Shown: one piece after another, positions 1 to 8,234 of the stretch
Layout of the letters: each line of letters begins with the position of its first letter
Numbering within the stretch: position 1 is the first letter of the stretch
Source: Arenimonas metalli CF5-1
Lineage (GTDB): Bacteria; Pseudomonadota; Gammaproteobacteria; Xanthomonadales; Xanthomonadaceae
Assembly: GCF_000747155.1 (NCBI RefSeq)
Contig: NZ_AVCK01000003.1
Span: 89,020 to 153,019 of the forward strand
Reading direction: 5' to 3'
Length of the DNA: 64,000 nucleotides
Translations under genes and position numbers: made by a program
The notes under the pieces: model-generated
Seen by the model: only the letters and a program-made list of their open reading frames with translations
Told to the model about the DNA's origin: nothing
Databases searched by the model: none

Positions 1-613
1 CGGTGTTGGTGCGCAGGCGGATGCGGGTCGAGCTGGCCGCGGCCTTGGCGATCAGGGCGTCGTCGAGCTCCACCCGCACCTTGTGGCCAGTGAAGAACCC
101 GTCCACCGCGGCCTGCAGCTCGGCCTGCACGGTCTCGGCGGGCAGCACGTAGTCGGGTTCGACTTCGCGCAATTCCTGGTCCATCTCGTCCGCCAGGCCG
201 ATGAAGTGGGTGGCGGCGTCGAGGTGGGTGGGGCCGTCGCCGGGCAGCATTTCCACCGGGCGGCCGAACAGCCGCGTCGAGTACGCCGTGACCCGGTGCG
301 AGCCCACCGCGTCGAGCAGGCGGGTGGTGATGCGCCAGCTCTCCGAGGTCAGGCGCAGGTAGCGGCCCAGCGGATCGTCGGGGTCGGCCAGCTCGTGCAC
401 CTTGTCCAGCTCGTCGCGCACGGCGGCGTAGTCGCCGCGCGGATACTCGGGGCGCGGCATGTGGATGCGGCCGATCTTCCAGGCCGCCAGGAACTCCTCC
501 TGCAGCCGCGCGGGCCAGCTCACCGACTCGAGCAGCCGGATGCCGCGCACCGCCGCCACCAGGCGCGCATCGAGCGCCGCGTGGTGCGCCAGCGAGCGCG
601 CGGCCGCGGTCAT
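1..613 (-). CDS. DUF1704 / QEGLA-motif family protein, N-terminal part only
   Basis: The reading frame starts at the ATG at 613 and runs off the left edge, so only about 204 N-terminal residues are visible. The visible part (beginning MTAAARSLAHHAALDARLVA, with RIHMPRPEYPRGD and later HKVRVELDDALIAKAAAS) resembles the N-terminal region of the DUF1704 family, annotated as flavohemoglobin expression-modulating QEGLA-motif proteins. Some members of that wider family are metallopeptidase-like. The HExxH-type segment would lie outside the window, so activity cannot be judged. Its start overlaps the stop of rsgA (ATGA, 610-613), so the two are probably co-transcribed, with this gene second. The family assignment is from memory of the sequence pattern. 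Confidence 0.7.
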   Translation of the reverse strand, partial: MTAAARSLAHHAALDARLVAAVRGIRLLESVSWPARLQEEFLAAWKIGRIHMPRPEYPRGDYAAVRDELDKVHELADPDDPLGRYLRLTSESWRITTRLLDAVGSHRVTAYSTRLFGRPVEMLPGDGPTHLDAATHFIGLADEMDQELREVEPDYVLPAETVQAELQAAVDGFFTGHKVRVELDDALIAKAAASSTRIRLRTNT

Positions 614-1686
614 CGGCGGCCCAGCTTGTCCTTGGTGCGCCGGTGCTTGTTCTTCAGCGCCAGCGCCTCTTCGGCGCGGCGGGCGGCCTGGGTGACGGCG
701 GCGGCCTCGGCTTCGTCGCGCAGCTTCACGTAGTTGAGGTAGCGGGCCTCGTCGAGCGTGCCGTCCTCGATCGCCGCGCGCACGGCGCAGCCGGGCTCGT
801 TGCCGTGCACGCAGTCGCGGAAGCGGCAGCCGGCGCCCAGGGCCTCGATGTCCTCGAAGGCGTCGACGATGTCCTCGTCGCCGCTGAGCTTTACTTCGCG
901 CATGCCCGGCGTGTCGATCAGGCAGCCGCCCTGCGGCAGCGGCGTCAGCACGCGGAAGGTGGTGGTGTGGCGGCCGCGCGAGTCGTTGCCGCGCACGGCA
1001 TTGGTCTTCATCTTCTCGCGGCCCAGCAGGGTGTTGGTCAGCGTGGACTTGCCGGCACCGGAGCTGCCCACCAGCACCACGGTCTGGCCGGGGCCGAGGT
1101 AAGGCGCCAGCACCGCGACGCTGGCCGGGTCCTTGGCGTTGATCGCGTGGATCGGCACGCCGGATTCCTCCACTTCCATCAGCAGGTCGATGCAGTCCTC
1201 GACGATCTCGCACTCGTCGGCCTTGGTCAGCACCAGCACCGGGTCGGCGCCGCTGGCGCGGATCACCACCAGGTAGCGCTCGATGCGGCGCGGGTTGAAG
1301 TCCTGGTCCAGGCCGACCACCACCAGCACGTGGTCGACGTTCGCGGCGATCAGCTGCTGGCGATGGTGTTCGCCGGCGGCGCCGCGCTTGAGCAGGGCGT
1401 GGCGCGGCAGCAGCGCCAGGATGTTCTTGCCGGCCTCGTCGAGCGTGACCCAGTCGCCGACCGCGGCGCGCTGCTCGGGCGGGCAGCGCGGGCGGGTCCA
1501 GGGCAGCGGCGGCTGCACCTTGATCACTTCGTCGGCGCGGGTGGCGACGTCATAGGCGCTGCGGTGCTGGCCGACCACGCGGGCCAGGCGGGCGCCGGGG
1601 GCGGCGGCGAGGGCCTCGCGGTAGGCGTCGCCGTCGGGCCAGCCGATGGGTCGCAGGAGGTCGAGGGCTTCGGGGGTGGGCTGCAT
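610..1686 (-). CDS. rsgA: Ribosome small subunit-dependent GTPase RsgA
   Basis: Circularly permuted GTPase that acts late in 30S ribosome maturation in the cytoplasm. The 358 residues match the usual length of about 350. An OB-fold region comes first. It is followed by motifs in the permuted order G4 (TKAD, 154-157), P-loop (GSSGAGKST from 207) and G3 (DTPG, 258-261). The C-terminal zinc knuckle has the family pattern C-x4-C-x-H-x5-C (C287, C292, H294, C300). I chose the ATG at 1686 (MQPTPEALDLL) because the 60 extra upstream codons are low-complexity and antisense to the DUF4345 promoter region. The 3' end overlaps the DUF1704 gene by ATGA. Confidence 0.95.
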   Translation of the reverse strand: MQPTPEALDLLRPIGWPDGDAYREALAAAPGARLARVVGQHRSAYDVATRADEVIKVQPPLPWTRPRCPPEQRAAVGDWVTLDEAGKNILALLPRHALLKRGAAGEHHRQQLIAANVDHVLVVVGLDQDFNPRRIERYLVVIRASGADPVLVLTKADECEIVEDCIDLLMEVEESGVPIHAINAKDPASVAVLAPYLGPGQTVVLVGSSGAGKSTLTNTLLGREKMKTNAVRGNDSRGRHTTTFRVLTPLPQGGCLIDTPGMREVKLSGDEDIVDAFEDIEALGAGCRFRDCVHGNEPGCAVRAAIEDGTLDEARYLNYVKLRDEAEAAAVTQAARRAEEALALKNKHRRTKDKLGRR

Positions 1687-1750
1687 TGCCGGGGATGATA
1701 GCGCTACCGTGCACACACCCCACTCACCGCCTGCGCGGCAAGGTTGCGCC

Positions 1751-2131
1751 ATGGAACGTTTCGGTACCGTCGTCCTCGTCCTCGCCGCGCTCGGTTTCCT
1801 CGGGTTCGGCCTCGCCATCGTGGCCGCCCCGGAGGCGGTGTTGGCGCCGGTCGGGATCAGCGGCACCGCGGCCGGGCTGGTCGAGCTGCGCGCCTTCTAC
1901 GGCGGGCTCGAACTCGGCCTGGCCGCGTTCCTGTTCGCCTGCGCGGCCAAGCCCGCCTGGCGCGCCCCCGGCCTCTGGTCCGTGGCCCTGGCCAACGGCG
2001 GCATCGCCGCGGCCCGCCTGCTGGGCATTGGCCTGAGCGGGGAGTTCACCGGGTTCTTCGCGGCGGCCCTGGCCTGGGAAATCGGCTTTACCCTGGCGGC
2101 GGTGCTGGCCCTGCGCGGGCGGCCGGGCTGA
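1751..2131 (+). CDS. DUF4345-type small membrane protein
   Basis: A 126-residue, very hydrophobic protein with four predicted membrane segments (about residues 5-25, 40-60, 70-92 and 100-120), in the manner of the DUF4345 family of inner-membrane proteins of unknown function. Features resembling the family are the motif LRAFYGGLELGLA after the first helix and the glycine-rich spacing of the helices. It is transcribed divergently from rsgA, with 64 bp between the two starts. The ATG at 1751 gives a first helix beginning directly at the N terminus. No catalytic residues are evident, and no function should be inferred beyond membrane location. Confidence 0.75.
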   Translation: MERFGTVVLVLAALGFLGFGLAIVAAPEAVLAPVGISGTAAGLVELRAFYGGLELGLAAFLFACAAKPAWRAPGLWSVALANGGIAAARLLGIGLSGEFTGFFAAALAWEIGFTLAAVLALRGRPG

Positions 2132-2203
2132 GCCAAATCGGCTGAAAGCCCGTCAAGATTCCGTTAACCTCGGCCCAGCACCCCGGTCCGAGTCCCCTGC
2201 GAC

Positions 2204-3448
2204 ATGCCCCACACGCTCCTGAAGACCCGCGAAAGCCTGCGCGAGGTCCGTTACGACATCCGCGGCGAACTGTCCCGCCGCGCCCGCGAACTCGAAGGCC
2301 AGGGCCGCCAGCTGATCCGCCTGAACATCGGCAATCCCGGCGCCTTCGGCTTCCGCGCCCCCGAGCACCTGCAGGCCGCGCTGGCCGCCCACGTCGGTGA
2401 GTCCGATCCCTACACGCACCAGCAGGGCCTGCCGCTGGCGCGCGAGGCCGTGGCCGACCTGCACCGCCGGCGCGGCACCCCGAACGCCAGCGCCGAGCGC
2501 GTGTTCATCGGCAACGGCGTCAGCGAGCTGATCGACATCTCGCTGCGCGCCCTGCTCAACCCCGGCGAAGAGGTGCTGCTGCCCTCGCCCGACTACCCGC
2601 TGTGGAGCGCCGCCACCATCCTCAACCAGGGCCGGCCGGTGTACTACCGCTGCGCCCCGGAAAACGGCTTCCTGCCCGACCCGGACGAGATCGAAAAGCT
2701 GGTGACGCCGCGCACCCGCGTGCTGGTGGTGATCAACCCGAACAACCCGACCGGCGCCAGCTACCCGCGCGCGCTGCTGCAAAAGCTCGTGGCCATCGCC
2801 GCGAAGCACAAGCTGCTGCTGATGGCCGACGAGATCTACGACGGCATCCTCTACGACGAAGCCACGTTCACCCCGCTGGCGCCGCTGGCCGGCGACGTGC
2901 CCTGCCTGAGCTTCGGCGGCCTGTCGAAGGTGTGGCGCGCCTGCGGCTGGCGCGTGGGCTGGGCTGTCCTGTCGGGCGACCCGGTGACGGTGGGCGACTA
3001 CCACCACGCGATGGACCTGCTCGGCGCGCTGCGCCTGTGCGCCAACGTGCCCGCGCAGTTCGCGGTGCCGGCGGCGCTGTCGGGCCCGGAAACCATCCTC
3101 GAGCTCACCCGCCCCGGCGGCCGGCTGCATGAATCGCGGCGCGCGGTGGTGGAATGCTGCGCGGCCAGCGAGCACCTGTCGCTGGTGGCGCCGGCGGGCG
3201 CGCTGTACGCCTTCCCGGAAGTGATCGGCGACGCCGCGGTGGATTTCGACGACCAGGCCTTCGCGCTCGAGCTGCTGGAAACCGAGGACGTGCTGGTGGT
3301 GCCGGGCAGCGGCTTCAACGTGCCGGGCTCGCGCCATTTCCGCGTCACGCTGCTGCCCGAGGCGGGCCTGGTGCGCGAGGTGTTCGCGCGCATCGACCGC
3401 GCGCTGGGCAAGCACGCCGCGCGGGCCCGCGCCCGCCACGTGGCCTGA
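2204..3448 (+). CDS. Class I/II PLP-dependent aminotransferase, AlaA-like
   Basis: Cytosolic aminotransferase of fold type I, 414 residues. The N-terminal blocks VRYDIRG (15-21) and LNIGNP..FGF (40-50) are those of the AlaA/YfbQ glutamate-pyruvate aminotransferase group. Later come IGNGVSELI, the substrate-loop block PSPDYPLW, INPNNPTGA, ADEIYD (Asp209, which contacts the pyridine nitrogen) and the Schiff-base lysine K242 in GGLSKVWR. The arginine in FRVTLLP near the C terminus fits the carboxylate-binding arginine. Alanine synthesis from pyruvate and glutamate is therefore the best guess, but related enzymes use other amino acids. It is followed after 6 bp by an SGNH hydrolase gene on the same strand, so the two are probably one transcript. 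Confidence 0.88.
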   Translation: MPHTLLKTRESLREVRYDIRGELSRRARELEGQGRQLIRLNIGNPGAFGFRAPEHLQAALAAHVGESDPYTHQQGLPLAREAVADLHRRRGTPNASAERVFIGNGVSELIDISLRALLNPGEEVLLPSPDYPLWSAATILNQGRPVYYRCAPENGFLPDPDEIEKLVTPRTRVLVVINPNNPTGASYPRALLQKLVAIAAKHKLLLMADEIYDGILYDEATFTPLAPLAGDVPCLSFGGLSKVWRACGWRVGWAVLSGDPVTVGDYHHAMDLLGALRLCANVPAQFAVPAALSGPETILELTRPGGRLHESRRAVVECCAASEHLSLVAPAGALYAFPEVIGDAAVDFDDQAFALELLETEDVLVVPGSGFNVPGSRHFRVTLLPEAGLVREVFARIDRALGKHAARARARHVA

Positions 3449-3454
3449 CCCGCG

Positions 3455-4069
3455 ATGGCGGCGGGCCTGTCCTACCTGGCGCTGGGCGACTCCTACACCA
3501 TCGGCGAGTCGGTGCCCGAGGAAGGCCGCTGGCCCCGCCAGCTGGCCGCCGCGCTGCGGGCGCAGGGCGTCGCGCTGGACGACCCGCGCATCATCGCCAC
3601 CACCGGCTGGACCACCGACGAGCTGTCGGCCGCGATGGATGCCGCCGAGCCGCTGGGCCGGCACGGCTTCGTATCGCTGCTGATAGGCGTGAACAACCAG
3701 TACCGCGGCTGGAACCTCGGCGAATACCGGGTCGAGTTCGCCGACCTGCTCGACCGCGCGATCGCGCTCGCGGGCGACCGCCCCGGCCGCGTGCTGGTGC
3801 TTTCGATCCCCGACTGGGGCGTGACCCCCTTCGGCCAGGCCAGCGGTCGCGACACGGCGGAGATCGCCCGCCAGCTCGACGCCTTCAACGCCGCCGCCGC
3901 CGACGAGTGCGCGGCGCGCGAGGTCGCCTTCGTCGACATCACCCCCGTCAGCCGCGAACGCGGCGCCGAACCCGGCATGGTGGCCGACGACGGCCTGCAC
4001 CCCTCGGCCGCCATGTACGCCGAATGGACCCGCCTGGCCCTGCCCGTCGCCAGGGCGCTCCTGGCCTGA
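3455..4069 (+). CDS. SGNH/GDSL-family hydrolase
   Basis: 204-residue serine hydrolase of the SGNH superfamily (esterase, lipase or acyl-hydrolase activities). Block I is ALGDSYT with the nucleophile Ser12. Block III is GVNNQ with the oxyanion Asn. The last block is DDGLHPS, which supplies the catalytic Asp and His. There is no signal peptide, so a cytoplasmic enzyme is expected. The natural substrate cannot be deduced. The start lies 6 bp after the aminotransferase stop, which suggests translation from the same message. The gene is followed by a large inverted repeat that could end the transcript. Confidence 0.85.
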   Translation: MAAGLSYLALGDSYTIGESVPEEGRWPRQLAAALRAQGVALDDPRIIATTGWTTDELSAAMDAAEPLGRHGFVSLLIGVNNQYRGWNLGEYRVEFADLLDRAIALAGDRPGRVLVLSIPDWGVTPFGQASGRDTAEIARQLDAFNAAAADECAAREVAFVDITPVSRERGAEPGMVADDGLHPSAAMYAEWTRLALPVARALLA

Positions 4070-4141
4070 CCTCCGCCCGGCACAGTTACCTGCTCGCTCG
4101 CCTGCCTGGATTCTTTCGCTTTGGTGGGGCGTCTGATTTTT

Positions 4142-4370
4142 AACGCGGATCAGAGCGGATGGACGCGGATAAAAGCGGATTTTTTCAGTTTGAATCGGCG
4201 AGTGGCTGGGCCGTGGCTTAGGATCACGGGCGCTTCCGGGACAGCCGCCGCGTCCTCGCCGGAAGCCAGCCGAGCCCGCTCGCTTGCGCCGAATCGAATC
4301 CTGCCCGCCTGAAGCTTCCCTGACATCTTCAATCCGCTTTTATCCGCGTCCATCCGCTCTGATCCGCGTT
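4142..4370. repeat. Large inverted repeat of GCGGAT decamers, copy 1
   Basis: Two perfectly complementary 40-bp arms (4142-4181 and 4331-4370) flank a 149-bp loop. Each arm is built from GCGGAT hexamers repeated every 10 bp with variable 4-bp spacers (GCGGAT-caga-GCGGAT-ggac-GCGGAT). The block fills most of the 391-bp gap between the SGNH hydrolase and the glutaredoxin fusion. No gene is evident in the gap. Short open frames on both strands here contain no recognisable protein. Three more copies occur at 19194, 27999 and 47163. A mobile non-autonomous element or a structured RNA is possible; I do not recognise a named family. Confidence 0.8.
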
Positions 4371-4460
4371 CAAAAACTGGAACCCCACACGCGCCAACGC
4401 CGCACCCCCGGGGTTCATGCGCCGGGAGTAAAATGGCGGCCTTACCTACCGGAGCCGGCC

Positions 4461-5390
4461 ATGTCCCTGTCCCCCGAAACGCGCGCGCGCATCGAATCGA
4501 TCCTCGCGGCGAACCACGTCGTGCTCTTCATGAAGGGCGAGCCGCGGGCGCCGCAGTGCGGTTTCTCGGCCAAGGCCGTGGGCATCCTGGGCGGCCTGCT
4601 GCCGTCCTTTGGCCACGTGGACGTGCTGTCCGACCCGGAGATCCGCGAGGGCATCAAGGTCTACGGCCAGTGGCCGACCATCCCGCAGCTCTACGTCGGC
4701 GGCGAGCTGCTCGGCGGCAGCGACATCATCGAGCAGATGCTCAACAGCGGCGAGCTGCACGAGGCCCTCGGCCTGGCCGCGCCGGACCGCACCCCGCCCC
4801 GCATCGAGATCACCCCGGCCGCCGCCGAGGCGATCCAGCGGGCGATGGACGGGGCCGACGACGGCGCGGTGCTGCACCTCTCGGTGGACCCGCGCTTCAA
4901 CGCCCGCTTCGAACTCAAGCCGGCCAGCGGCCAGGAGATCGTGGCCGAGGCGGCTGGCCTGCGTCTTCACCTGGACCTGGCCAGCGTGCCGCGCGCGCAG
5001 GGCCTGCGCATCGACTGGGTCGAGGACCCGCGCGGCGCCGGCCTGGCCATCCACAACCCGAACGCCCCGCCGCCGGTGAAGCCGATGTCGGTGCAGCAGC
5101 TGCACGACCACGTCATCGCCGGCACCCTGGACGTCATCGACGTGCGCCCGGCCCACGCCCGCGCCATCGCCCCCTTCCCGCACCCGCACGAGGTGCTGGA
5201 CGAGGACAGCCGCGAACGGCTCGAGGCCCTGCCCAAGGACCTGCCGATCGCCTTCCTCTGCCACCACGGCCAGAGCAGCCGGCAGGCGGCCGAATACTTC
5301 CGCGGGCTGGGCTTCCACGACCTCTACAACGTCGAGGGCGGCATCGACGCCTGGTCGGTGGAGATCGACCCGTCGGTGCCCCGCTACTGA
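4461..5390 (+). CDS. Monothiol glutaredoxin - degenerate A-type domain - rhodanese fusion
   Basis: A 309-residue protein with three modules. Residues 1-107 are a Grx4-type monothiol glutaredoxin with the CGFS site (C33) and the WPTIPQLYVGGELLGGSD segment that binds glutathione and a [2Fe-2S] cluster. Residues 113-205 resemble an A-type Fe-S carrier (ITPAAAEAI, then GLRIDWVEDPRGAGLAIHNPNAP) but lack the cluster-binding cysteines. Residues 208-309 are a rhodanese domain with the sulfur-accepting C267 in CHHGQSS. Together these suggest a role in Fe-S cluster or sulfur transfer. The ATG at 4461 matches the glutaredoxin N terminus. A -10-like TAAAAT lies at 4429-4434 without a clear -35. Confidence 0.88.
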   Translation: MSLSPETRARIESILAANHVVLFMKGEPRAPQCGFSAKAVGILGGLLPSFGHVDVLSDPEIREGIKVYGQWPTIPQLYVGGELLGGSDIIEQMLNSGELHEALGLAAPDRTPPRIEITPAAAEAIQRAMDGADDGAVLHLSVDPRFNARFELKPASGQEIVAEAAGLRLHLDLASVPRAQGLRIDWVEDPRGAGLAIHNPNAPPPVKPMSVQQLHDHVIAGTLDVIDVRPAHARAIAPFPHPHEVLDEDSRERLEALPKDLPIAFLCHHGQSSRQAAEYFRGLGFHDLYNVEGGIDAWSVEIDPSVPRY

Positions 5391-5520
5391 ACCGGTTAGC
5401 AATGCTTACGTACGGCCCGTGGCGTCCATAGAGCAATTACGTTAATTTACCGCCATCTGCAGGCCAGCCCGGCCAAAGGTGCGCGCATCCGGGTCCGGCC
5501 CCGACCGAGGAGAGGGATGG

Positions 5521-5850
5521 ATGCGTAACTGGATCGTGGTGCCGATGGGCCTGGCCCTGGCCGCCTGCGGTGGCGGCGACGGTGCCGCCGGCGGGTCGCC
5601 CGGCGACCTGGCGGCCGAGGCCTGCAAGCTCGCCGCCGAATCGCGGCTCGACGGCAAACTCTACGAACTCGATGCCGCCGCGCTCGCGGCGAGCATGCGC
5701 GACGCGCCGAACGGCGAGAAATTCCTGACCGCGCCGATCACGATCGAACCCGGCCTGACTTCCGAAGTGAAGCAGATCGTCGAGTGCACCGTGCGCTTCA
5801 GCGACGCCAAGCCCCAGCCCGACGTCGTCGGCTTCGGCTTCAACTGGTAA
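5521..5850 (+). CDS. Small predicted lipoprotein
   Basis: A 109-residue protein starting MRNWIVVPMGLALAAC, with a lipobox (LALAAC) whose cysteine is residue 16. The mature part begins with a Gly-rich stretch (GGGDGAAGG), as in many lipoproteins of this family of bacteria. The rest is a small acidic domain with two further cysteines (in AEACKLA and IVECTVRF), which may form a disulfide. A purine-rich GAGGAGAGGGATGG precedes the ATG at 5521 and supports this start over the in-frame codon 14 residues earlier. I do not recognise a family. An AT-rich stretch at 5400-5450 upstream probably holds its promoter. Confidence 0.7.
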   Translation: MRNWIVVPMGLALAACGGGDGAAGGSPGDLAAEACKLAAESRLDGKLYELDAAALAASMRDAPNGEKFLTAPITIEPGLTSEVKQIVECTVRFSDAKPQPDVVGFGFNW

Positions 5851-5862
5851 CCCGCCGGATCC

Positions 5863-5927
5863 TGTAGGAGGGACTTCAGTCCCGAAGCTTTTCGGCGAAA
5901 AGCTTCGGGACTGAAGTCCCTCCTACA
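5863..5927. repeat. REP-like palindrome (GTAGGAGGG family), locus 1
   Basis: Perfect inverted repeat: 31-bp arms at 5863-5893 and 5897-5927 around a 3-base loop, followed by TTGTTTTT. Each arm holds the inner palindrome GGGACTTCAGTCCC. It lies between the convergent ends of the lipoprotein gene and the AMP nucleosidase gene, where it could end both transcripts. It is one of nine loci in the window. Confidence 0.9.
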
Positions 5928-5933
5928 TTGTTT

Positions 5934-6710
5934 TTACTCGTCGAAGCGGAGGTGCTTGACGGATTTGCCGTGGCGGCGGATCAGGCGCAGGGCCTCGATG
6001 CCGATCTGGATGTGGCGCTCGACGAAGTGTTCGGTGACCACGCGGTCCGAGGCTTCGGTCTTCACGCCTTCCGGGATCATCGGCTGGTCCGACACCAGCA
6101 GCAGCGCGCCCGACGGGATCGAGTTGGCGAAGCCGGCCGAGAAGATCGTCGCGGTTTCCATGTCGATGGCCATGCAGCGCAGCTTGCGCAGGTATTCCTT
6201 GAACGCGGCGTCGTGCTCCCAGACGCGGCGGTTGGTGGTGAACACCGTGCCGGTCCAGTAGTCGTGCTCGAGGTCGCGGATCATGGTGGACACCGCGCGC
6301 TGCAGCGCGAAGGCCGGCAGCGCCGGCACTTCCGGCGGCAGGTAGTCGTTGCTGGTGCCCTCGCCGCGGATGGCGGCGATCGGCAGGATCAGGTCGCCCA
6401 GCTGGTTCTTGCGCTTGAGCCCGCCGCACTTGCCCAGGAACAGCACGGCCTTGGGGTCGATGGCCGACAGCAGGTCCATCACCGTGGCGGCGTTGGCGCT
6501 GCCCATGCCGAAGTTGATCATCGTGATGCCGTCGGCGGTGGCGCTGGGCATCGGCCGGTCGGTGCCCACGATCGGGGCGCCGGTGAGGCGGGAGAAGGTG
6601 TTGAGGTAGCCGCCGAAGTTGGTGAGCAGCACGTGCTCGCCGAAGTCGGCCAGGGGCACGCCGGTGTAGCGGGGAAGCCAGTTGCTGACGATCTCGTTCT
6701 TGTCTTTCAC
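5934..6710 (-). CDS. amn: AMP nucleosidase (short form)
   Basis: Hydrolyses AMP to adenine and ribose 5-phosphate in the cytoplasm. The 258 residues are a nucleoside-phosphorylase-like catalytic domain without the extra N-terminal domain of the 484-residue E. coli enzyme. Recognisable blocks are LLTNFGGYLNTFS, ITMINFGMGSANAATVMDLL, LFLGKCGGLK, the ribose-binding AIDMETATIFSAGF and LLLVSDQPMIPEG. The start is a GTG at 6710, preceded 8 bases upstream by AAGGA. The in-frame codons further upstream are antisense to the amidohydrolase gene and are not protein-like. The gene converges on the lipoprotein gene across the palindrome at 5863. Confidence 0.88.
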   Translation of the reverse strand: MKDKNEIVSNWLPRYTGVPLADFGEHVLLTNFGGYLNTFSRLTGAPIVGTDRPMPSATADGITMINFGMGSANAATVMDLLSAIDPKAVLFLGKCGGLKRKNQLGDLILPIAAIRGEGTSNDYLPPEVPALPAFALQRAVSTMIRDLEHDYWTGTVFTTNRRVWEHDAAFKEYLRKLRCMAIDMETATIFSAGFANSIPSGALLLVSDQPMIPEGVKTEASDRVVTEHFVERHIQIGIEALRLIRRHGKSVKHLRFDE

Positions 6711-6791
6711 GTGTCTTTTTCCTTGTTGTTGTTTTTCTACGCCTTGCCCGGCCATTCTGCCACGCGGTCCTTGAACCGTGACCGGTTGGGC

Positions 6792-6821
6792 TTGGCAAGC
6801 GCCCGGCCCTGCGGCTAGGGT
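6792..6821 (+). promoter_or_regulatory. Possible sigma-70 promoter of the amidohydrolase pair
   Basis: TTGGCA at 6792-6797, an 18-bp spacer and TAGGGT at 6816-6821, placed 24 bp before the ATG at 6846. The sequence CTGGGGAGA just before the start is a fair ribosome site. The -10 box is weak. Confidence 0.4.
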
Positions 6822-6845
6822 GCGTCGATCACTGGGGAGACCACG

Positions 6846-8234
6846 ATGTCCATGCAAACCAAGGCCCGCCTGCTGGCCACAGCCCTGCTCGCGCTGCCGT
6901 TGCTGGCGGGCGCGGCGCAGACGCCTTATCCGAGCACCTACCAGCCCGTCGCCTCGGGCCCGGTACTGATCCGCAACGCCACCGTCCTGACCGGCGACGG
7001 CCAGCGCCTCGAGGGCGCCGACGTGCTGATGCGCAACGGCCGCATCGCCGCGGTCGGCCCCGGCCTGGACGCCGCCGGCGCCACCGTGGTGGACGCCAGC
7101 GGCAAGTGGGTCACGCCCGGCATCATCGACGTGCATTCGCATTTGGGCGTGTATCCCAGCCCGGGCGCCGCCGCGCATTCCGACGGCAACGAGATGACCA
7201 CGCCCGTCACCTCGCAGGTCTGGGCCGAACACGCGGTGTGGCCGCAGGACCCGGGCTTCCCGACCGCGCTCGCCGGCGGCGTGACCTCGCTGATGGTGCT
7301 GCCCGGCTCGGGCAACCTGATCGGCGGCCGCGGCGTGGTGCTCAAGAACGTGCCCGCCACCACGATGCAGGAAATGAAGTTCCCCGGCGCCCCGCACAGC
7401 GTGAAGATGGCCTGCGGCGAGAATCCCAAGCGCTATTACGGCGGCCGCGGCCAGTCGCCGATGACGCGCATGGGCAACATGGCCGGCTACCGCGCCGCCT
7501 TCATCGAAGCGCAGAAGTACCGCGCCGCCTGGGACAAGTACGAGGCCGCGAACGGTGATTCCGGCCGCGGCCGCGGCAAGGGCAACGGCGGCGCCGAGAA
7601 GCCGGCCCAGGACCTGCGCCTGGAAACGCTGGCCGGCGTGATGCGCGGCGACATCACCGTGCAGATCCACTGCTACCGCGCCGATGAAATGGCGCTGATG
7701 ATGGACCTGGCCAAGGAGTTCGACTTCAAGATCGCCGCCTTCCACCACGGCGTCGAGGCCTACAAGCTGGCCGACGAACTCGCCGAGGAAGGCATCTGCG
7801 GCGCGCTGTGGGCCGACTGGTGGGGCTTCAAGATGGAGGCCTACGACGGCATCCAGGAAAACATCGCCCTGGTGGACCGCCCGAAGAACAGCTGCGCGGT
7901 CGTGCACTCCGATTCCGCCGAAGGCATCCAGCGCCTGAACCAGGAAGCGGCGAAGGTGATGGTGCGCGGCGAGCGCGTCGGCCTGAAGCTGCCGCCCGAG
8001 CACGCCATCCGCTGGATCACCACCAATGCCGCCCGCGCCATCGGCGTCGCCGACCAGACCGGCCTGCTGGCCGAGGGCAAGATGGCCGACGTGGTGGTGT
8101 GGAACGGCAATCCCTTCAGCGTCTATGCCAAGGCCGAGCGCGTCTATGTCGACGGCGCCCTGCTCTACGATCGCGCCGACCCGTCGAGGCAGCCGGTCAC
8201 CGACTTCATGCTGGGCCAGGAGGTGTCGCCGTGA
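6846..8234 (+). CDS. Secreted amidohydrolase (imidazolonepropionase-like)
   Basis: 462 residues with a signal peptide (about 1-24, ending AGA-AQ), so it acts in the periplasm or outside the cell. The beta-sandwich start (RNATVLTGDGQRLEGADVLMRNGRIAAVG) leads to the metal-binding H97-x-H99 in IIDVHSHLG. Later ligand-type blocks are VQIHCYRADE, AAFHHGVEAYK and VVHSDSAEG, and the sandwich closes with LLAEGKMADVVVWNGNPF. These place it among Xaa-Pro dipeptidase or imidazolonepropionase-like amidohydrolases. The substrate is unknown; a cyclic or N-terminally blocked peptide is plausible. A glycine/arginine-rich insert lies at about residues 238-252. It overlaps the following paralogue by GTGA. Confidence 0.85.
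   Translation: MSMQTKARLLATALLALPLLAGAAQTPYPSTYQPVASGPVLIRNATVLTGDGQRLEGADVLMRNGRIAAVGPGLDAAGATVVDASGKWVTPGIIDVHSHLGVYPSPGAAAHSDGNEMTTPVTSQVWAEHAVWPQDPGFPTALAGGVTSLMVLPGSGNLIGGRGVVLKNVPATTMQEMKFPGAPHSVKMACGENPKRYYGGRGQSPMTRMGNMAGYRAAFIEAQKYRAAWDKYEAANGDSGRGRGKGNGGAEKPAQDLRLETLAGVMRGDITVQIHCYRADEMALMMDLAKEFDFKIAAFHHGVEAYKLADELAEEGICGALWADWWGFKMEAYDGIQENIALVDRPKNSCAVVHSDSAEGIQRLNQEAAKVMVRGERVGLKLPPEHAIRWITTNAARAIGVADQTGLLAEGKMADVVVWNGNPFSVYAKAERVYVDGALLYDRADPSRQPVTDFMLGQEVSP

Noticed and set aside
4121..4353. Short open frames of 63-67 codons on both strands within the first GCGGAT element
   Set aside because: They arise from the inverted repeat itself and have no ribosome site or protein-like composition.
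4142..4370. Regular GCGGAT spacing as a CRISPR array
   Set aside because: Repeat units are 6 bp at 10-bp spacing, arranged as an inverted repeat; no 28-37-bp direct repeats, spacers or cas genes are present.
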